From SIG710 sp045648605 (GTDB lineage: Bacteria > Bacillota > Clostridia > Oscillospirales > CAG-272): a DNA stretch of 64,000 nucleotides. The stretch is from assembly GCA_045648605.1 (NCBI GenBank), contig JAZROG010000056.1, positions 28,622-92,621 of the forward strand, written 5' to 3'. Position numbers and translations under genes: made by a program. Position 1 is the first letter of the stretch, and the number at the start of each line of letters is the position of its first letter. Positions 1-9,254 of the stretch are shown piece by piece. The notes below the pieces were generated by a model. The model was not told where the DNA came from. It made no database searches and saw nothing but the letters and a program-made list of their open reading frames with translations.

Positions 1-31
1 ATATAACCCTGAAAAGAAGAGGTTTGACCTA

Positions 32-1297
32 ATGGAAAGATATATTGTAAGCGGCGGACATGAGCTTCGCGGCGACGTTGAGATAAGCGGTATGAAAAAC
101 GCCGCGCTTCCGATCGTTGTTGCAAGCATTCTCACCGGCGAAAAATGTACCATAGAAAATCTACCCGCCATAAGCGATGTAAAGAAATCACTTGACATCC
201 TTGAGGCAATGGGAGCGGAGATAACGTATCTCGAAAAAAACTGTGTTTCGATAGACTCAAAAAATGTGAAGGGCGGAATCTCCCCCTATGAGCTTGTCAG
301 CAAAATGCGCGGCTCTACATACCTTATCGGCGCAGAGCTTGCAAGATTCAAATGTGCAAAGGTCGGTTGGCCCGGCGGATGCGACTTCGGTGTTCGTCCC
401 ATTGACCAGCATATAAAGGGATTTGAGGCGCTGGGTGCTAAGATCACGGTTGATACCGAAAGCGGATATATATATGCGAATGCCGAAAACGGTCTTCATG
501 GCAATTCTGTATATTTTGATGTCGTTTCGGTTGGTGCAACCATAAATGTTATGATTGCTGCAGTGCTTGCTAAGGGCAAGACCGTTATTGAAAATGCAGC
601 AAGAGAGCCACACATTGTTGACCTTGCCAATTTCTTTAACACCTGCGGCGCAAAAATCACAGGTGCCGGAACAAATATTATTAAAATTACAGGCGTTGAA
701 AAGCTTCACGGCTGTACATATGCCATTATTCCCGATATGATCGAGGCAGGAACCTTTATGGCCGCTGTTTCGGCTGCGGGCGGTAAAATATGCGTTAAAA
801 ATGTCATTCCCAAGCACATGGAAAGCGTTTCGGCAAAGCTTGAGGAAATGGGAATGGCGATTGAGGAGCTTGACGATTCCATTATAATCGAAAAGGTTAA
901 GCCACTGAAGCAGATCAATATTAAGACTCTTCCCTATCCGGGCTTCCCAACAGATATGCATCCCCAGCTTACAGCTGTTCTTTGCTGTGCCGAGGGTGAA
1001 AGCACGGTTTCCGAGGGCGTTTGGGAAAATCGCTTCAGATATGTTGAGGAGCTTCAGCGTATGGGCGCAGATATAACCGTTTCGGGTGTTTCCGCAAAGG
1101 TAAGGGGTGTTCCAAAGCTCAAGGGAGCTTCTGTCAAGGCTGTTGACCTGAGAGCGGGTGCCGCTATGATAATTGCCGGACTTGCGGCAGAGGGAAATAC
1201 CGAGATCACAAATATCATGTCAATCGAGCGCGGATATGACGATATCGTCGGCAAGCTCCGCAGACTCGGTGCGGATATCACTAAATTTGAAGAATAA
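32..1297 (+). CDS. murA: UDP-N-acetylglucosamine 1-carboxyvinyltransferase
   Basis: Cytoplasmic enzyme of the first committed step of peptidoglycan synthesis; it transfers enolpyruvate from PEP to UDP-GlcNAc. At 421 aa it has the usual family length. The N-terminal ISGMKNAALPIVVAS segment holds the Lys-Asn pair typical of EPSP/MurA folds (about residues 19-33). The loop WPGGCDFGVRP near residue 115 carries the catalytic, fosfomycin-sensitive Cys. The inside-out alpha/beta barrel repeats run through the C-terminus (RAGAAMIIAGLAAEG). The gene ends at a strong terminator and looks like the last gene of its transcript; its upstream context lies outside the window. Firmicutes often carry two MurA paralogues and this one cannot be assigned to either. 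Confidence 0.96.
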   Translation: MERYIVSGGHELRGDVEISGMKNAALPIVVASILTGEKCTIENLPAISDVKKSLDILEAMGAEITYLEKNCVSIDSKNVKGGISPYELVSKMRGSTYLIGAELARFKCAKVGWPGGCDFGVRPIDQHIKGFEALGAKITVDTESGYIYANAENGLHGNSVYFDVVSVGATINVMIAAVLAKGKTVIENAAREPHIVDLANFFNTCGAKITGAGTNIIKITGVEKLHGCTYAIIPDMIEAGTFMAAVSAAGGKICVKNVIPKHMESVSAKLEEMGMAIEELDDSIIIEKVKPLKQINIKTLPYPGFPTDMHPQLTAVLCCAEGESTVSEGVWENRFRYVEELQRMGADITVSGVSAKVRGVPKLKGASVKAVDLRAGAAMIIAGLAAEGNTEITNIMSIERGYDDIVGKLRRLGADITKFEE

Positions 1298-1302
1298 AGC
1301 AT

Positions 1303-1340
1303 AAAAAAGTTCTGAACCAAGATCGGTTCAGAACTTTTTT
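1303..1340 (+). terminator. murA rho-independent terminator
   Basis: A 16-bp perfect stem with a 6-nt loop (AAGATC) ends in a T run and starts with an A run. It can therefore terminate murA and also the minus-strand pseudogene on the other side. Confidence 0.93.
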
Positions 1341-1393
1341 CTTATGTTATCCTATTACATCTGTACCCAAGCGGCAGGTCGAGCGTTTTTTAT

Positions 1394-3081
1394 TCAATGC
1401 TCAGCAATGTCGCTAAAGGTAAATCTCTGCTGAATCTTCTTTGCATCGGGATAGGTATGTCCCAAATTCTGAACATAAACTATCTCTTTTTCGCACTTAA
1501 GCTCATTATACATTGCCGTAATTCCCGAGGGAACGCAAGTAACATCTCCAAGACCCACCATGATTTTTGTGGGACATTCTATTCTACGAGCAAAGAAGCA
1601 AGCATCATAATAAAGCATAGCGGGGGTTGATGGGCCATAGCTCTTTTTTCTGTCAATACCAACACCCTGCTTATCACACATTGCGGGAACGTCTGCTGTA
1701 CACAGTGAAACGTTCGGCTCAAGAGCCGCTGTAAAGAGCGCCTGATAGCCGTCCTCGCTCATTACCGCAACCTCAAGTGTCTCACCGTCCCAGAGATTTT
1801 CGCCTCTCTCGCCAAAATACTGCTTTACGAAATTTATCAAAGTCATCGGTTTCTTCTGCCGCAGGCTTTATATCGGCAAATCCTGCGCAAGCACCTGCAC
1901 TGCATTTATCGATTCCTTCGATAACATTTCCCTCGGCATCGCAAGCCTGAACAGTTATAAGAACAAATCCGGGCTCGTCCATAACAGCCTCAAGCTCAAG
2001 CTTGCCTGTTCCGCCTGCCGAAATTCCCGAAATATCTTCGCCACCCTCGGAGCTGATATTCCATTTAAACATTGGGCATGATCTGATCTCATCATCCGAA
2101 GAGAGCATGATCTCAAATTTCATTTTTTCACCAACCTTATAGTCAAGTGCGTCTCTATCGGTATTAACAATAAAGTATTTGGTCGAAGAAGTTCCATTTT
2201 CGATATCATCAAGTATTGAAGGATCTATTATTCCCTGCTTTTCAATATTGAGAGAGACGACCTCACCCTCATCGGCAGTGCTTGGAACAAGCTTTAAAAG
2301 CTCATAGAATGCGGTGGCAAGAGAAATGTTGTCTGCGCCTGTTATGTAAACCGTATCGTCCTCAACATAATTCTTATAACATACCGCATCAAGCGAAGAA
2401 TCAAGCTTTATGAGAAGATTTTTCTCCTTCTCGGTATCGGTAAGCGGCATCTCATAGCAAAAACATCCTTTATCCTGCTTCTGAGCAAAGAAACATAATC
2501 TGCGCCCAGGCGGTCTGCATTAACAATTGTATATCCGCTCATATCAAGACCGCCAATAAGGAGGTCGGGGTAATCGAAGGCATATTCATATTTTTCACCC
2601 GTTGCAAGCTTAATTGTGTCTTTACCCGAGCCGAGATAATTTTCTATAAAATAGTTGACAGCTTCGACAGTATCGGCATTTATGCCGCCAATAATAACGA
2701 TCTTCGTATCAATATAATCGATAACGAAGCTCCTCGGAGTCATTTTAGAATATGTCTTACTTGCTTCTCGCTTTTTATGACCAACAAGTATCTCGAACTT
2801 TGTTTCCTTTGTAAAACCTGTATAGTCTGTGCCTATCTTAACATCCATTCCCGATGCTTGTTCAAGGGCACCTTGGAGCTTTGTTGCGGCAGAAACAACC
2901 TCATTTGCGGCATTATCACCTCTTATTACGGTAAATTCAAAATAATCGGGAGCTTTTACCGCCTTGTCTGTTTCTTTTTCGTGACATTTTCACCGCTATC
3001 GCCGCATGATGCACAGAAAATAACTGCCATAATTGCTAATATCAGCAAAAAAATCTTGGTTTTTATATTTAGGTCCTCCAT
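1394..3081 (-). pseudogene. decayed lipoprotein with acetyl-xylan-esterase-like C-terminus
   Basis: Remnant of a secreted lipoprotein read in four pieces. The N-terminus has a lipoprotein signal with lipobox FCASC (about 3015-3075). The SD-like GGAGG is followed eight bases later by ATA where a start would be expected, so the start codon itself may be lost; an ATG at 3081 overlaps the SD. The middle has an alpha/beta domain (EILVGHKKR) and then an Ig-like segment. The C-terminal piece has the AXE1/cephalosporin-C-deacetylase signature TKIMVGLGDVTCVPS and the late His (LGHTYPD). Reading frames break near 2988 (A run), 2473 (T run) and 1830. The G-x-S-x-G nucleophile region and roughly 150 residues around it appear to be missing. 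Fold assignment of the first two domains is uncertain. Confidence 0.75.
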
Positions 3082-3191
3082 TATCCGATTTATAATATTA
3101 TACCTCAAAAAAATTATTGTCAAGCAGTAATAATGTTTCTCCCTATCACATAAAATTTACCAAGCAAAAAAACAAACGGAGGAGAAAATCA

Positions 3192-4163
3192 ATGTCTGCA
3201 AACAACTATTTTCCCGAGGGAATGAGGCTCGGAAGCGCCGAAAACAGAGAATATATTTCATCGCTTCAAGGTCTTGAAAAGGCTTATATGCAAGGAAAGA
3301 TACTTGAATCCACCGCAATTATATGCGATAGGGACATGAATTTACACGTAGATCTTTACGGAATTGAGGGTATCATCGAAAAAAACGAGGCATTACTTAC
3401 AAAAGACGGCGAGGTGATAAAGGACATTGCCATAATAACGAGAGTCGGAAAGCCTGTTTGCTTTAAAATTATTTCAATCGACAAAAGCGGAATTCGTCCA
3501 AAAGCTTATCTTTCAAGACGCGCAGCGCAGCTTGAATGTGCCGAAAGCTATCTTTCCGATCTTATCTGCGGCGACATTATCAAGGCTAAGGTCACGCACC
3601 TTGAAAGCTTCGGAGCTTTCGTGGATATTGGATGCGGTATTCCTTCCCTTCTCTCGGTTGACTGCATTTCGGTTTCAAGGATATCACACCCATCCGACAG
3701 ACTTTCATGCGGTGATATAATTGATGTTGTTGTCAAGATGATTGACGAGGAAAACAAGAGAATTTTTGTTTCAAGACGTGAGCTTCTTGGAACATGGGAG
3801 GAAAATGCGGCACTTTTCAGCCCCGGTCAGACGGTTGCAGGAATAGTCAGGAGCATAGAAAGCTATGGCATTTTTGTTGAGCTTGCGCCTAATCTTGCGG
3901 GACTTGCTGAATTTCGTGATGAAAGGCTCGGTTGCTCTGTAACGGTTGGTCAAAGCGCGGCTGTCTATATAAAGAGCATAATCCCCGAAAGAATGAAGGT
4001 CAAGCTTGTACTTATAGATTCCTGCAAGGGTGAACAAGCACCGCAAAGATGCGCTCCCGAAAGAGTTTTCATCGACACCGAAAGGGTCAAGCACATTGAT
4101 TACTGGAAATACTCTCCCGATGGTGCATCGAAGGTTATTGAAACCTTTTTTGAAAGCTGTTAA
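3192..4163 (+). CDS. S1 RNA-binding domain protein
   Basis: A 323-aa cytoplasmic protein with at least two S1/OB-fold RNA-binding repeats: GDIIKAKVTHLESFGAFVDIG (start of the copy near residue 126) and QTVAGIVRSIESYGIFVEL (near residue 213), each followed by a Leu-rich strand and a charged turn. It is shorter than ribosomal protein S1 (four to six repeats) and resembles the S1-like proteins of Clostridia, which probably bind mRNA or assist translation. I chose the ATG at 3192 because GGAGG sits nine bases upstream; the reading frame is open further upstream but has no ribosome-binding site there. It is a monocistronic unit closed by a terminator. Confidence 0.85.
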   Translation: MSANNYFPEGMRLGSAENREYISSLQGLEKAYMQGKILESTAIICDRDMNLHVDLYGIEGIIEKNEALLTKDGEVIKDIAIITRVGKPVCFKIISIDKSGIRPKAYLSRRAAQLECAESYLSDLICGDIIKAKVTHLESFGAFVDIGCGIPSLLSVDCISVSRISHPSDRLSCGDIIDVVVKMIDEENKRIFVSRRELLGTWEENAALFSPGQTVAGIVRSIESYGIFVELAPNLAGLAEFRDERLGCSVTVGQSAAVYIKSIIPERMKVKLVLIDSCKGEQAPQRCAPERVFIDTERVKHIDYWKYSPDGASKVIETFFESC

Positions 4164-4168
4164 AATGA

Positions 4169-4204
4169 AACGAGCCGATTCAATAAAATCGGCTCGTTTT
4201 TATA
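4169..4204 (+). terminator. terminator of S1-domain gene
   Basis: Twelve-bp stem AAACGAGCCGAT / ATCGGCTCGTTT with an 8-nt loop and T tail directly after the stop codon. Confidence 0.9.
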
Positions 4205-4217
4205 CTTATAAAGAACA

Positions 4218-4250
4218 AAAGCTCCGACCCTAAAGGATCGGAGCTTTAAT
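4218..4250 (-). terminator. terminator of rpsB-tsf
   Basis: Stem AAAGCTCCGA / TCGGAGCTTT with inner GG/CC pairs, placed ten bases past the tsf stop on the minus strand. The A-rich flank becomes the U tract of the tsf transcript. It may also back up the upstream terminator in the other direction. Confidence 0.85.
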
Positions 4251-4259
4251 TAATTCAAA

Positions 4260-5195
4260 TTATTTCTTACCTGTGAGCTGTGCGATCTCTTCTGCGAAGT
4301 TATCTTCTCTCTTTTCGATACCCTCGCCCTTTTCGAAGATGTAGAACGCCTTAACAGCGATGTCAGCACCGATAGACTTAGCGCAAGAAGCAACATACTT
4401 GCCAACGCTCATGCTATCGTCCTTAACATAGGGCTGCTCAAGGAGACAAACTCTCTCAAAGAAGAGCTTACCAAGCTTACCTTCGATGATCTTTGCAAGA
4501 ACTGCATCGGGCTTGTTTGCAAGCTTCTCATCGTTCTTTGCTGCTGCGATCTGGATAGCCATTTCCTCGTCGATTGCGCTCTGAGGAACATCAGCCTTTG
4601 CAACATATGCAGGGGGATTACCTGCAGCGATCTGAAGAGCAACGTTCTTTGCGCACTCAACGAATTCAGCCTTCTCAGCTACTGCATCGTCTGCATCGAA
4701 TACAACTACAACGCCTGTGTTACCTGCGCCGTGAATATATGTGCTCATAATGCCCTCTGCGAGAACGAAGCGGCGGATGCTGATCTTCTCACCGATCATT
4801 GCGATCTTCTCAACAAGTGCATCTGCAACAGTTACATCGCTACCATCGAACTTGCAAGCATTGAAAGCCTCGAGATCTGCGGGCTTTGCAGCGAGAAGAG
4901 TTCTGAGAAGTCCCTTAACGAACTCCTGGAATGTTGCATTCTTTGCAACGAAGTCTGTCTCTGCATTAACCTCGATCATAGCGGCATTCTTGCCCTCTAC
5001 CATGATATCAACAACGCCCTCAGCGGCGATTCTGCTTTCCTTCTTTGCAGCGGTTGCGAGACCCTTTTCACGAAGGATCTTTACAGCTGCCTCAACGTCA
5101 CCGTCAGCCTCAACAAGTGCCTTCTTGCAGTCCATCATACCAAGACCGGTCTTTGCACGGAGAGCTGCAACGTCTTTTGCTGTGATCTGTGCCAT
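4260..5195 (-). CDS. tsf: translation elongation factor Ts
   Basis: EF-Ts is the guanine nucleotide exchange factor that recycles EF-Tu-GDP in the cytoplasm. The N-terminus MAQITAKDVAALRAKTGLGMMDCKKAL is the UBA-like EF-Tu-binding helix bundle (about residues 1-55), and NAETDFVAKN near residue 80 is the family signature around the Asp-Phe that contacts EF-Tu. It is 311 aa, a normal length. It has a good SD (GGAGG) and lies 49 bp downstream of rpsB, the near-universal rpsB-tsf operon arrangement. Confidence 0.97.
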   Translation of the reverse strand: MAQITAKDVAALRAKTGLGMMDCKKALVEADGDVEAAVKILREKGLATAAKKESRIAAEGVVDIMVEGKNAAMIEVNAETDFVAKNATFQEFVKGLLRTLLAAKPADLEAFNACKFDGSDVTVADALVEKIAMIGEKISIRRFVLAEGIMSTYIHGAGNTGVVVVFDADDAVAEKAEFVECAKNVALQIAAGNPPAYVAKADVPQSAIDEEMAIQIAAAKNDEKLANKPDAVLAKIIEGKLGKLFFERVCLLEQPYVKDDSMSVGKYVASCAKSIGADIAVKAFYIFEKGEGIEKREDNFAEEIAQLTGKK

Positions 5196-5244
5196 TTAAT
5201 TTTCCTCCAATATTTATAATTGAGTAATTTTTACAGTTTAAAAA

Positions 5245-6000
5245 TTATTCAGCGTCCTCAGCTGCTTCCTTTTCTTCTACAGCAGCCTCAATGTCAGCCT
5301 CTTCTGTTGCCATTTCCTCGCCCTGCTTGCCTTCGATAACAGCATCTGCAAGTACAGAGGAGATAAGCTTGATAGCGCGGATAGCGTCATCATTACCGGG
5401 AATTACATAGTCAGCGTCGTCAGGATCGCAGTTTGTATCAACGATAGCAACAACGGGAATACCGAGCTTCTTTGCTTCGAGAATTGCATTCTTCTCTTTT
5501 CTGGGGTCAACTACGAAAATTGCGCTGGGGAGCTGCTCCATTGTCTTGATACCGCCGTAGCTCTTCTCAAGATCGAACATTTCCTTCTGCATTCCTGCAA
5601 CTTCCTTCTTGGGAAGAAGATCGAATGTTCCGTCTTCCTGCATCTTTTCGAGGCTGTTAAGACGAGCGATGGACTTCTTGATTGTCTTGAAGTTTGTCAT
5701 CATACCGCCGGGCCAACGAACGTTTACATAGTACATACCGCATCTAACAGCCTCTTCCTTGATAGCTTCTGCGGCCTGCTTCTTTGTACCTACGAAGAGA
5801 ACTGTGCCGTTCTGAGCGGCGATGTCTCTGATGAACATGTAAGCTTCTTCAAACTTCTTAACAGTTTTTTGAAGGTCGATGATGTAGATACCGTGTCTTT
5901 CTGTGAAGATGTATTCAGCCATCTTAGGGTTCCATCTTCTTGTGTGATGTCCAAAATGGACGCCAGCTTCGAGGAGCTGCTTAATTGAGATTACAGACAT
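5245..6000 (-). CDS. rpsB: 30S ribosomal protein S2
   Basis: A 251-aa small-subunit protein. It opens with MSVISIKQLLEAGVHFGHH and RRWNPKMAEYIFTERHGIY, the S2 signatures, and contains FVGTKKQA and the VDPRKEKNAI.EAKKLGIP block. The C-terminal 25 residues are an acidic Glu/Ala tail. I place the start at 6000 because AAGGAGG lies just upstream; an in-frame ATG at 6054 lies within the leader and has no SD. It is co-transcribed with tsf from a strong promoter through a leader of about 120 nt. Confidence 0.97.
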   Translation of the reverse strand: MSVISIKQLLEAGVHFGHHTRRWNPKMAEYIFTERHGIYIIDLQKTVKKFEEAYMFIRDIAAQNGTVLFVGTKKQAAEAIKEEAVRCGMYYVNVRWPGGMMTNFKTIKKSIARLNSLEKMQEDGTFDLLPKKEVAGMQKEMFDLEKSYGGIKTMEQLPSAIFVVDPRKEKNAILEAKKLGIPVVAIVDTNCDPDDADYVIPGNDDAIRAIKLISSVLADAVIEGKQGEEMATEEADIEAAVEEKEAAEDAE

Positions 6001-6012
6001 TTTAATGTCCTC

Positions 6013-6122
6013 CTTCGGTTTTTTCCACCACAGAGGCACCTCGCCAAAAGCCATAGGGCACCGACAGCGGTCAAGCTCTCTGTGTGTGTATTATTTATTT
6101 TGCGTCACAAATGTGCGCAATA
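6013..6122 (-). promoter_or_regulatory. rpsB 5' leader with hairpin
   Basis: The untranslated leader (about 120 nt from the predicted start point) holds two GGTGCC words at 6057-6062 and 6035-6040 that can pair through GU wobbles, with GGCTTTTGGC in the loop. CACAGAG-type words flank them. Ribosomal operons are often autoregulated through such leaders, but I do not recognise a named motif, so binding of S2 is inference. Confidence 0.4.
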
Positions 6123-6128
6123 CAAGAT

Positions 6129-6157
6129 ATTTTAACATTATCATGAACGTTTGTCAA
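6129..6157 (-). promoter_or_regulatory. sigma-A promoter of rpsB-tsf
   Basis: On the minus strand TTGACA (6157-6152), 17-bp spacer, TAAAAT (6134-6129). The -35 is consensus and the -10 differs at one position. Confidence 0.85.
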
Positions 6158-6197
6158 CAGGAAAGAGAAATATTTACATTTTTTTAACATTTTTTCT

Positions 6198-6491
6198 TTA
6201 AAAAAATCGTATTTTCTTTTTTTCGTGCTCCCCTGAGCATCCCTTACATTCATTTTCGTTTATTCTTACGAGCACGGCATCCTCTCCGATACATTCCACC
6301 TTTTCCCAAGGAATTATAAGTATTTCGCATTTACCAAACGAAAAAACACCGCAGCATTTCGGCACAACAAGTGCGCATATTCTTCCCTCCTCGGGCGAAA
6401 ATCTGATATCGCACACATATCCAAGGTCTTTTCCGTCACACAAATTGATAACGCTCTTCTCACTGAGTGACTCAAGATCGCATATTGCCAT
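6198..6491 (-). CDS. ylmC: YlmC/YmxH-family PRC-barrel protein
   Basis: A 97-aa protein with a PRC-barrel-like fold: SLSEKSVINLCDGKDLGYV at the N-terminus, then CALVVPK and IIPWEKVECIGEDAVLV, the usual YlmC/YmxH blocks. The family is common in spore formers, where sporulation links have been described; its biochemical role is not established. The start at 6491 follows GGAGG with a 9-bp gap. An ATG at 6554 in the same frame would overlap the upstream gene and lacks an SD. The C-terminus is Cys/Lys rich (NECKGCSGEHEKKKIRFF). It is the last gene of the long minus-strand run. Confidence 0.8.
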   Translation of the reverse strand: MAICDLESLSEKSVINLCDGKDLGYVCDIRFSPEEGRICALVVPKCCGVFSFGKCEILIIPWEKVECIGEDAVLVRINENECKGCSGEHEKKKIRFF

Positions 6492-6531
6492 AAAAAAACA
6501 CCTCCATACAAACATTATATGAAGGTATTTT

Positions 6532-9231
6532 TTATATGTACCTATCGGTAACAAGTAAAATTACATAACCGATAACCGAAATGAGCACCGAAGCCGAGCA
6601 TATCTGCCAACCGGGATAGCTTACACCAAGGCATGTACCAATGGCGGGGAATAAAATTGCAAGAGCGATAAGCGAAGCCACCAGAAGGAACATCACTGAA
6701 ATAAAGATCTTTTTGAAGCGCCCCTCCTCTTGTCTTGCGATTATGAAAAGCGCAAATATCTGTGAAAGAGCCGCAGAAGCGAAGGCAAATGTTGAAAGAT
6801 GCTCGCCCAAAACAGTTCCCGTTGAGCCGAAAACCGCCGCAAGCATAAGCATAACAGCGCCGAGCGCGGCACCGGATATAAGATATTTAATCAGTTTTTT
6901 GAAGGGAGAGGAAACAATGGTCTCAACATCCTCTATCCTGTCTCCAAGATGTCCCGTATGAGCCCCAAGCGCAAGGCATATCATTGCAGGAATATCAACA
7001 AGCGCAAAAAGGAACATTATCTGCACGGCACTTAAGATGATCTTACCCGCAAAGATAGGAAGAAGAGTCAATGCAAGCCTCATGGAAGCCGAAAAGGCAA
7101 GATATCTTAAAAATCTGCCAAGTCCGACGCAGGCACTCTTCGACTGAATGATCGCCATGCAAAATGCTTCAAATCCACCGCTCACCTTTCTTGCAAACGG
7201 AACAAGAATATCCGCATTTTTTCGCATTATCTCCGAGCTTTCCCTTATGGTGTCGAGAGCCGTTCGTTTTTCATATGTATCCGAGGTGGCAACCGCAATA
7301 TTTGCACGGTTAAGAAGAGAGAGATGATCTGTTTCGGATGCAATTACGGCAAGTGTTCCGTCCTCGCCTCTGATAAGCTTTACAAGCTCCTCAAGCTCTC
7401 GCTCGCCAAAGCCAAGATATGCCCTATACTGTCCGAAATCCGCAGATATCTTCTTGCCGCTTCTTCTGAATGCGGAGGCATAAGCAATCTCACGCTTACT
7501 CTTGACAGCGCCGATATTAAAGGCATTAATGACCGACTCTGCACACTCCTCGGAAGCATAATAAAGGGTAATATCAGACTCGCGCATCTCTTCTATTCTT
7601 TCTGCAACAGTTTCACCGTATGGGTCCGAATACACAACATATCCCTCGAGAATAAGCTGATTCTGGACAAGTCCCAGCCTTTCGAGCCTTGCAATGGGAC
7701 TTATTCTTGAAGCCACAAGAGTGACGCTCTTTGATTTTTTTGAAAGCTGTGTACAAGCTCTGATAATATCTGATTTTTTATCCTCATCAAGCGCAATAGC
7801 GCCATCGGGAGTTCTTATATAATCGCAAAGCGCAAGCAGAGACGCATTATCCGAGGTACAGATAACTCTGTATTCCTCGCCGTCGCTTATAAGGGTGGTA
7901 TCATATCCCGAAACGCCTGCGGGAGAAAACTCAACTCTCCTGTATCTTTCCTCCAGCACGCTTCTGCTGATACCGCAACCTTCGGCAAATCTTGCAATGG
8001 CTGCGGCGCAAAGTATCTCATTATCCGATCCTGCAAAAATGCTTCCAAGACCGGAATCAAGATAATGGGATGTTCCGAGAACTGCAAGATCCATAAAGCA
8101 ATTCAGAACCTGATTTCCTTCGCCCGATAAGCTCTTTCCGTCATAAAAATTATTGGATGCAAAAATGCTTTCAACGCTTTTATTGCTGTCACAAAGAGCA
8201 TCATTGCCCACTACAAGCACGGAATCAATATAATTAAGCTCCTGAACCGCAGATGGAAATTTTATCTGCGTGCCTCTTTCCCTCATCTCGCTTTTTTTCA
8301 TTGCCGCGGCGGGGAAAATATATGTAAGAGCGCCGATGAGCTCGCTTCCGAGGCTCACGGTGAGTGCAAGCATCGTAAGTATAACATCAAAAAGTCCAAG
8401 CTCGCTTTTACCTGTCAACATCGCAATTATAACAAAAGGAACAGCAGCGATAAGAAGAGCGAGATTTACCCTGCCAAGCACCTTTGAAAGCGAATGAAGA
8501 AGCTTTATCTCTTTTTTTCTTTCGGGAACTATATCAAGCTCGCCCGCAAGAAGAGAAAGGAATGTTTTTCTTCCCGTTCTTACGGCAATCGCCCTGCCGC
8601 TTCCAGAAACGATAACAGCCGATGCCACAAGCATATTTTTCTGCTCCGAAACATTGGGCTTGTTTTCGGGACGGCAAATAAACTCCGCATACTTTTCATT
8701 AAGTCCTCTTTTTTCTTTACCTGCTATCTTGCCGAGAAATTCCACGGCACGCATTTCAGAGGAGCTGACAAGTCTGCAATCACACGGAACGATATCTCCC
8801 TTACCGAGAAGAATAATATCCCCGCTTACAACGAGGTCATGGTCGATGACATATACTCTTCCGCCTCTTATTACCTTTGTTCTTGGGTATGAAAGCTCCG
8901 CTCCCGATTCAAAATGTCTTTTTGAGAGAATGTAACCAACAGATGAAGCGGCAAAAGCCACAAGCGAAAGCACAAGTGCAACGCCTGCGCGCTTGCCATC
9001 GTCAAGAAAAGCACTGATAAGCGCGGCAACAACAAAGAGTATCACCGTTATATCCGTAGCTATCCTTGTTATATGCTGAAGGAGAGAATCGCGTGCACTG
9101 CTATATACCGAGCCGCCCTCGCCCCTTCTTCTTCTCCGCTCTGCTTCCTTAAGGTCAAGACCCGAAGAAGCATTGGTCTTCAGAATTTTTTCTATTTCGG
9201 AAATTGATAATGAATACCATCTCTCATTCAT
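6532..9231 (-). CDS. P-type ATPase-like membrane protein, catalytic motifs lost
   Basis: An 899-aa protein with the full P-type ATPase layout: N-terminal cation-ATPase segment, TM pair about 58-100, actuator domain about 115-240, TM pair about 252-310, P/N domains about 335-660, six C-terminal TM helices about 705-895. Every catalytic motif is altered. DKTGT is replaced by GNDALC (342-347), TGES by AGKE (170-173), the KGAPE site by ICTSDNA, the DPPR site by DPYGE (536-540), TGD by ASEE, and GDGVND by ASETDH (631-636). The TM4 PEGL is SELIG. The scaffold around these sites is preserved (NRANIAVATS, 641-650), and the frame is uninterrupted. It follows the Clp ATPase by 23 bp with a good SD. Transport is unlikely; a sensor or scaffold role is inference. 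Confidence 0.85.
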   Translation of the reverse strand: MNERWYSLSISEIEKILKTNASSGLDLKEAERRRRRGEGGSVYSSARDSLLQHITRIATDITVILFVVAALISAFLDDGKRAGVALVLSLVAFAASSVGYILSKRHFESGAELSYPRTKVIRGGRVYVIDHDLVVSGDIILLGKGDIVPCDCRLVSSSEMRAVEFLGKIAGKEKRGLNEKYAEFICRPENKPNVSEQKNMLVASAVIVSGSGRAIAVRTGRKTFLSLLAGELDIVPERKKEIKLLHSLSKVLGRVNLALLIAAVPFVIIAMLTGKSELGLFDVILTMLALTVSLGSELIGALTYIFPAAAMKKSEMRERGTQIKFPSAVQELNYIDSVLVVGNDALCDSNKSVESIFASNNFYDGKSLSGEGNQVLNCFMDLAVLGTSHYLDSGLGSIFAGSDNEILCAAAIARFAEGCGISRSVLEERYRRVEFSPAGVSGYDTTLISDGEEYRVICTSDNASLLALCDYIRTPDGAIALDEDKKSDIIRACTQLSKKSKSVTLVASRISPIARLERLGLVQNQLILEGYVVYSDPYGETVAERIEEMRESDITLYYASEECAESVINAFNIGAVKSKREIAYASAFRRSGKKISADFGQYRAYLGFGERELEELVKLIRGEDGTLAVIASETDHLSLLNRANIAVATSDTYEKRTALDTIRESSEIMRKNADILVPFARKVSGGFEAFCMAIIQSKSACVGLGRFLRYLAFSASMRLALTLLPIFAGKIILSAVQIMFLFALVDIPAMICLALGAHTGHLGDRIEDVETIVSSPFKKLIKYLISGAALGAVMLMLAAVFGSTGTVLGEHLSTFAFASAALSQIFALFIIARQEEGRFKKIFISVMFLLVASLIALAILFPAIGTCLGVSYPGWQICSASVLISVIGYVILLVTDRYI

Positions 9232-9254
9232 GATCTCGACCTCCTTTCAAAAAG

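Noticed and set aside
6532..9231. Sequencing error as cause of lost ATPase motifs
   Set aside because: The changes are in-frame substitutions at many separate sites and the long frame is intact.
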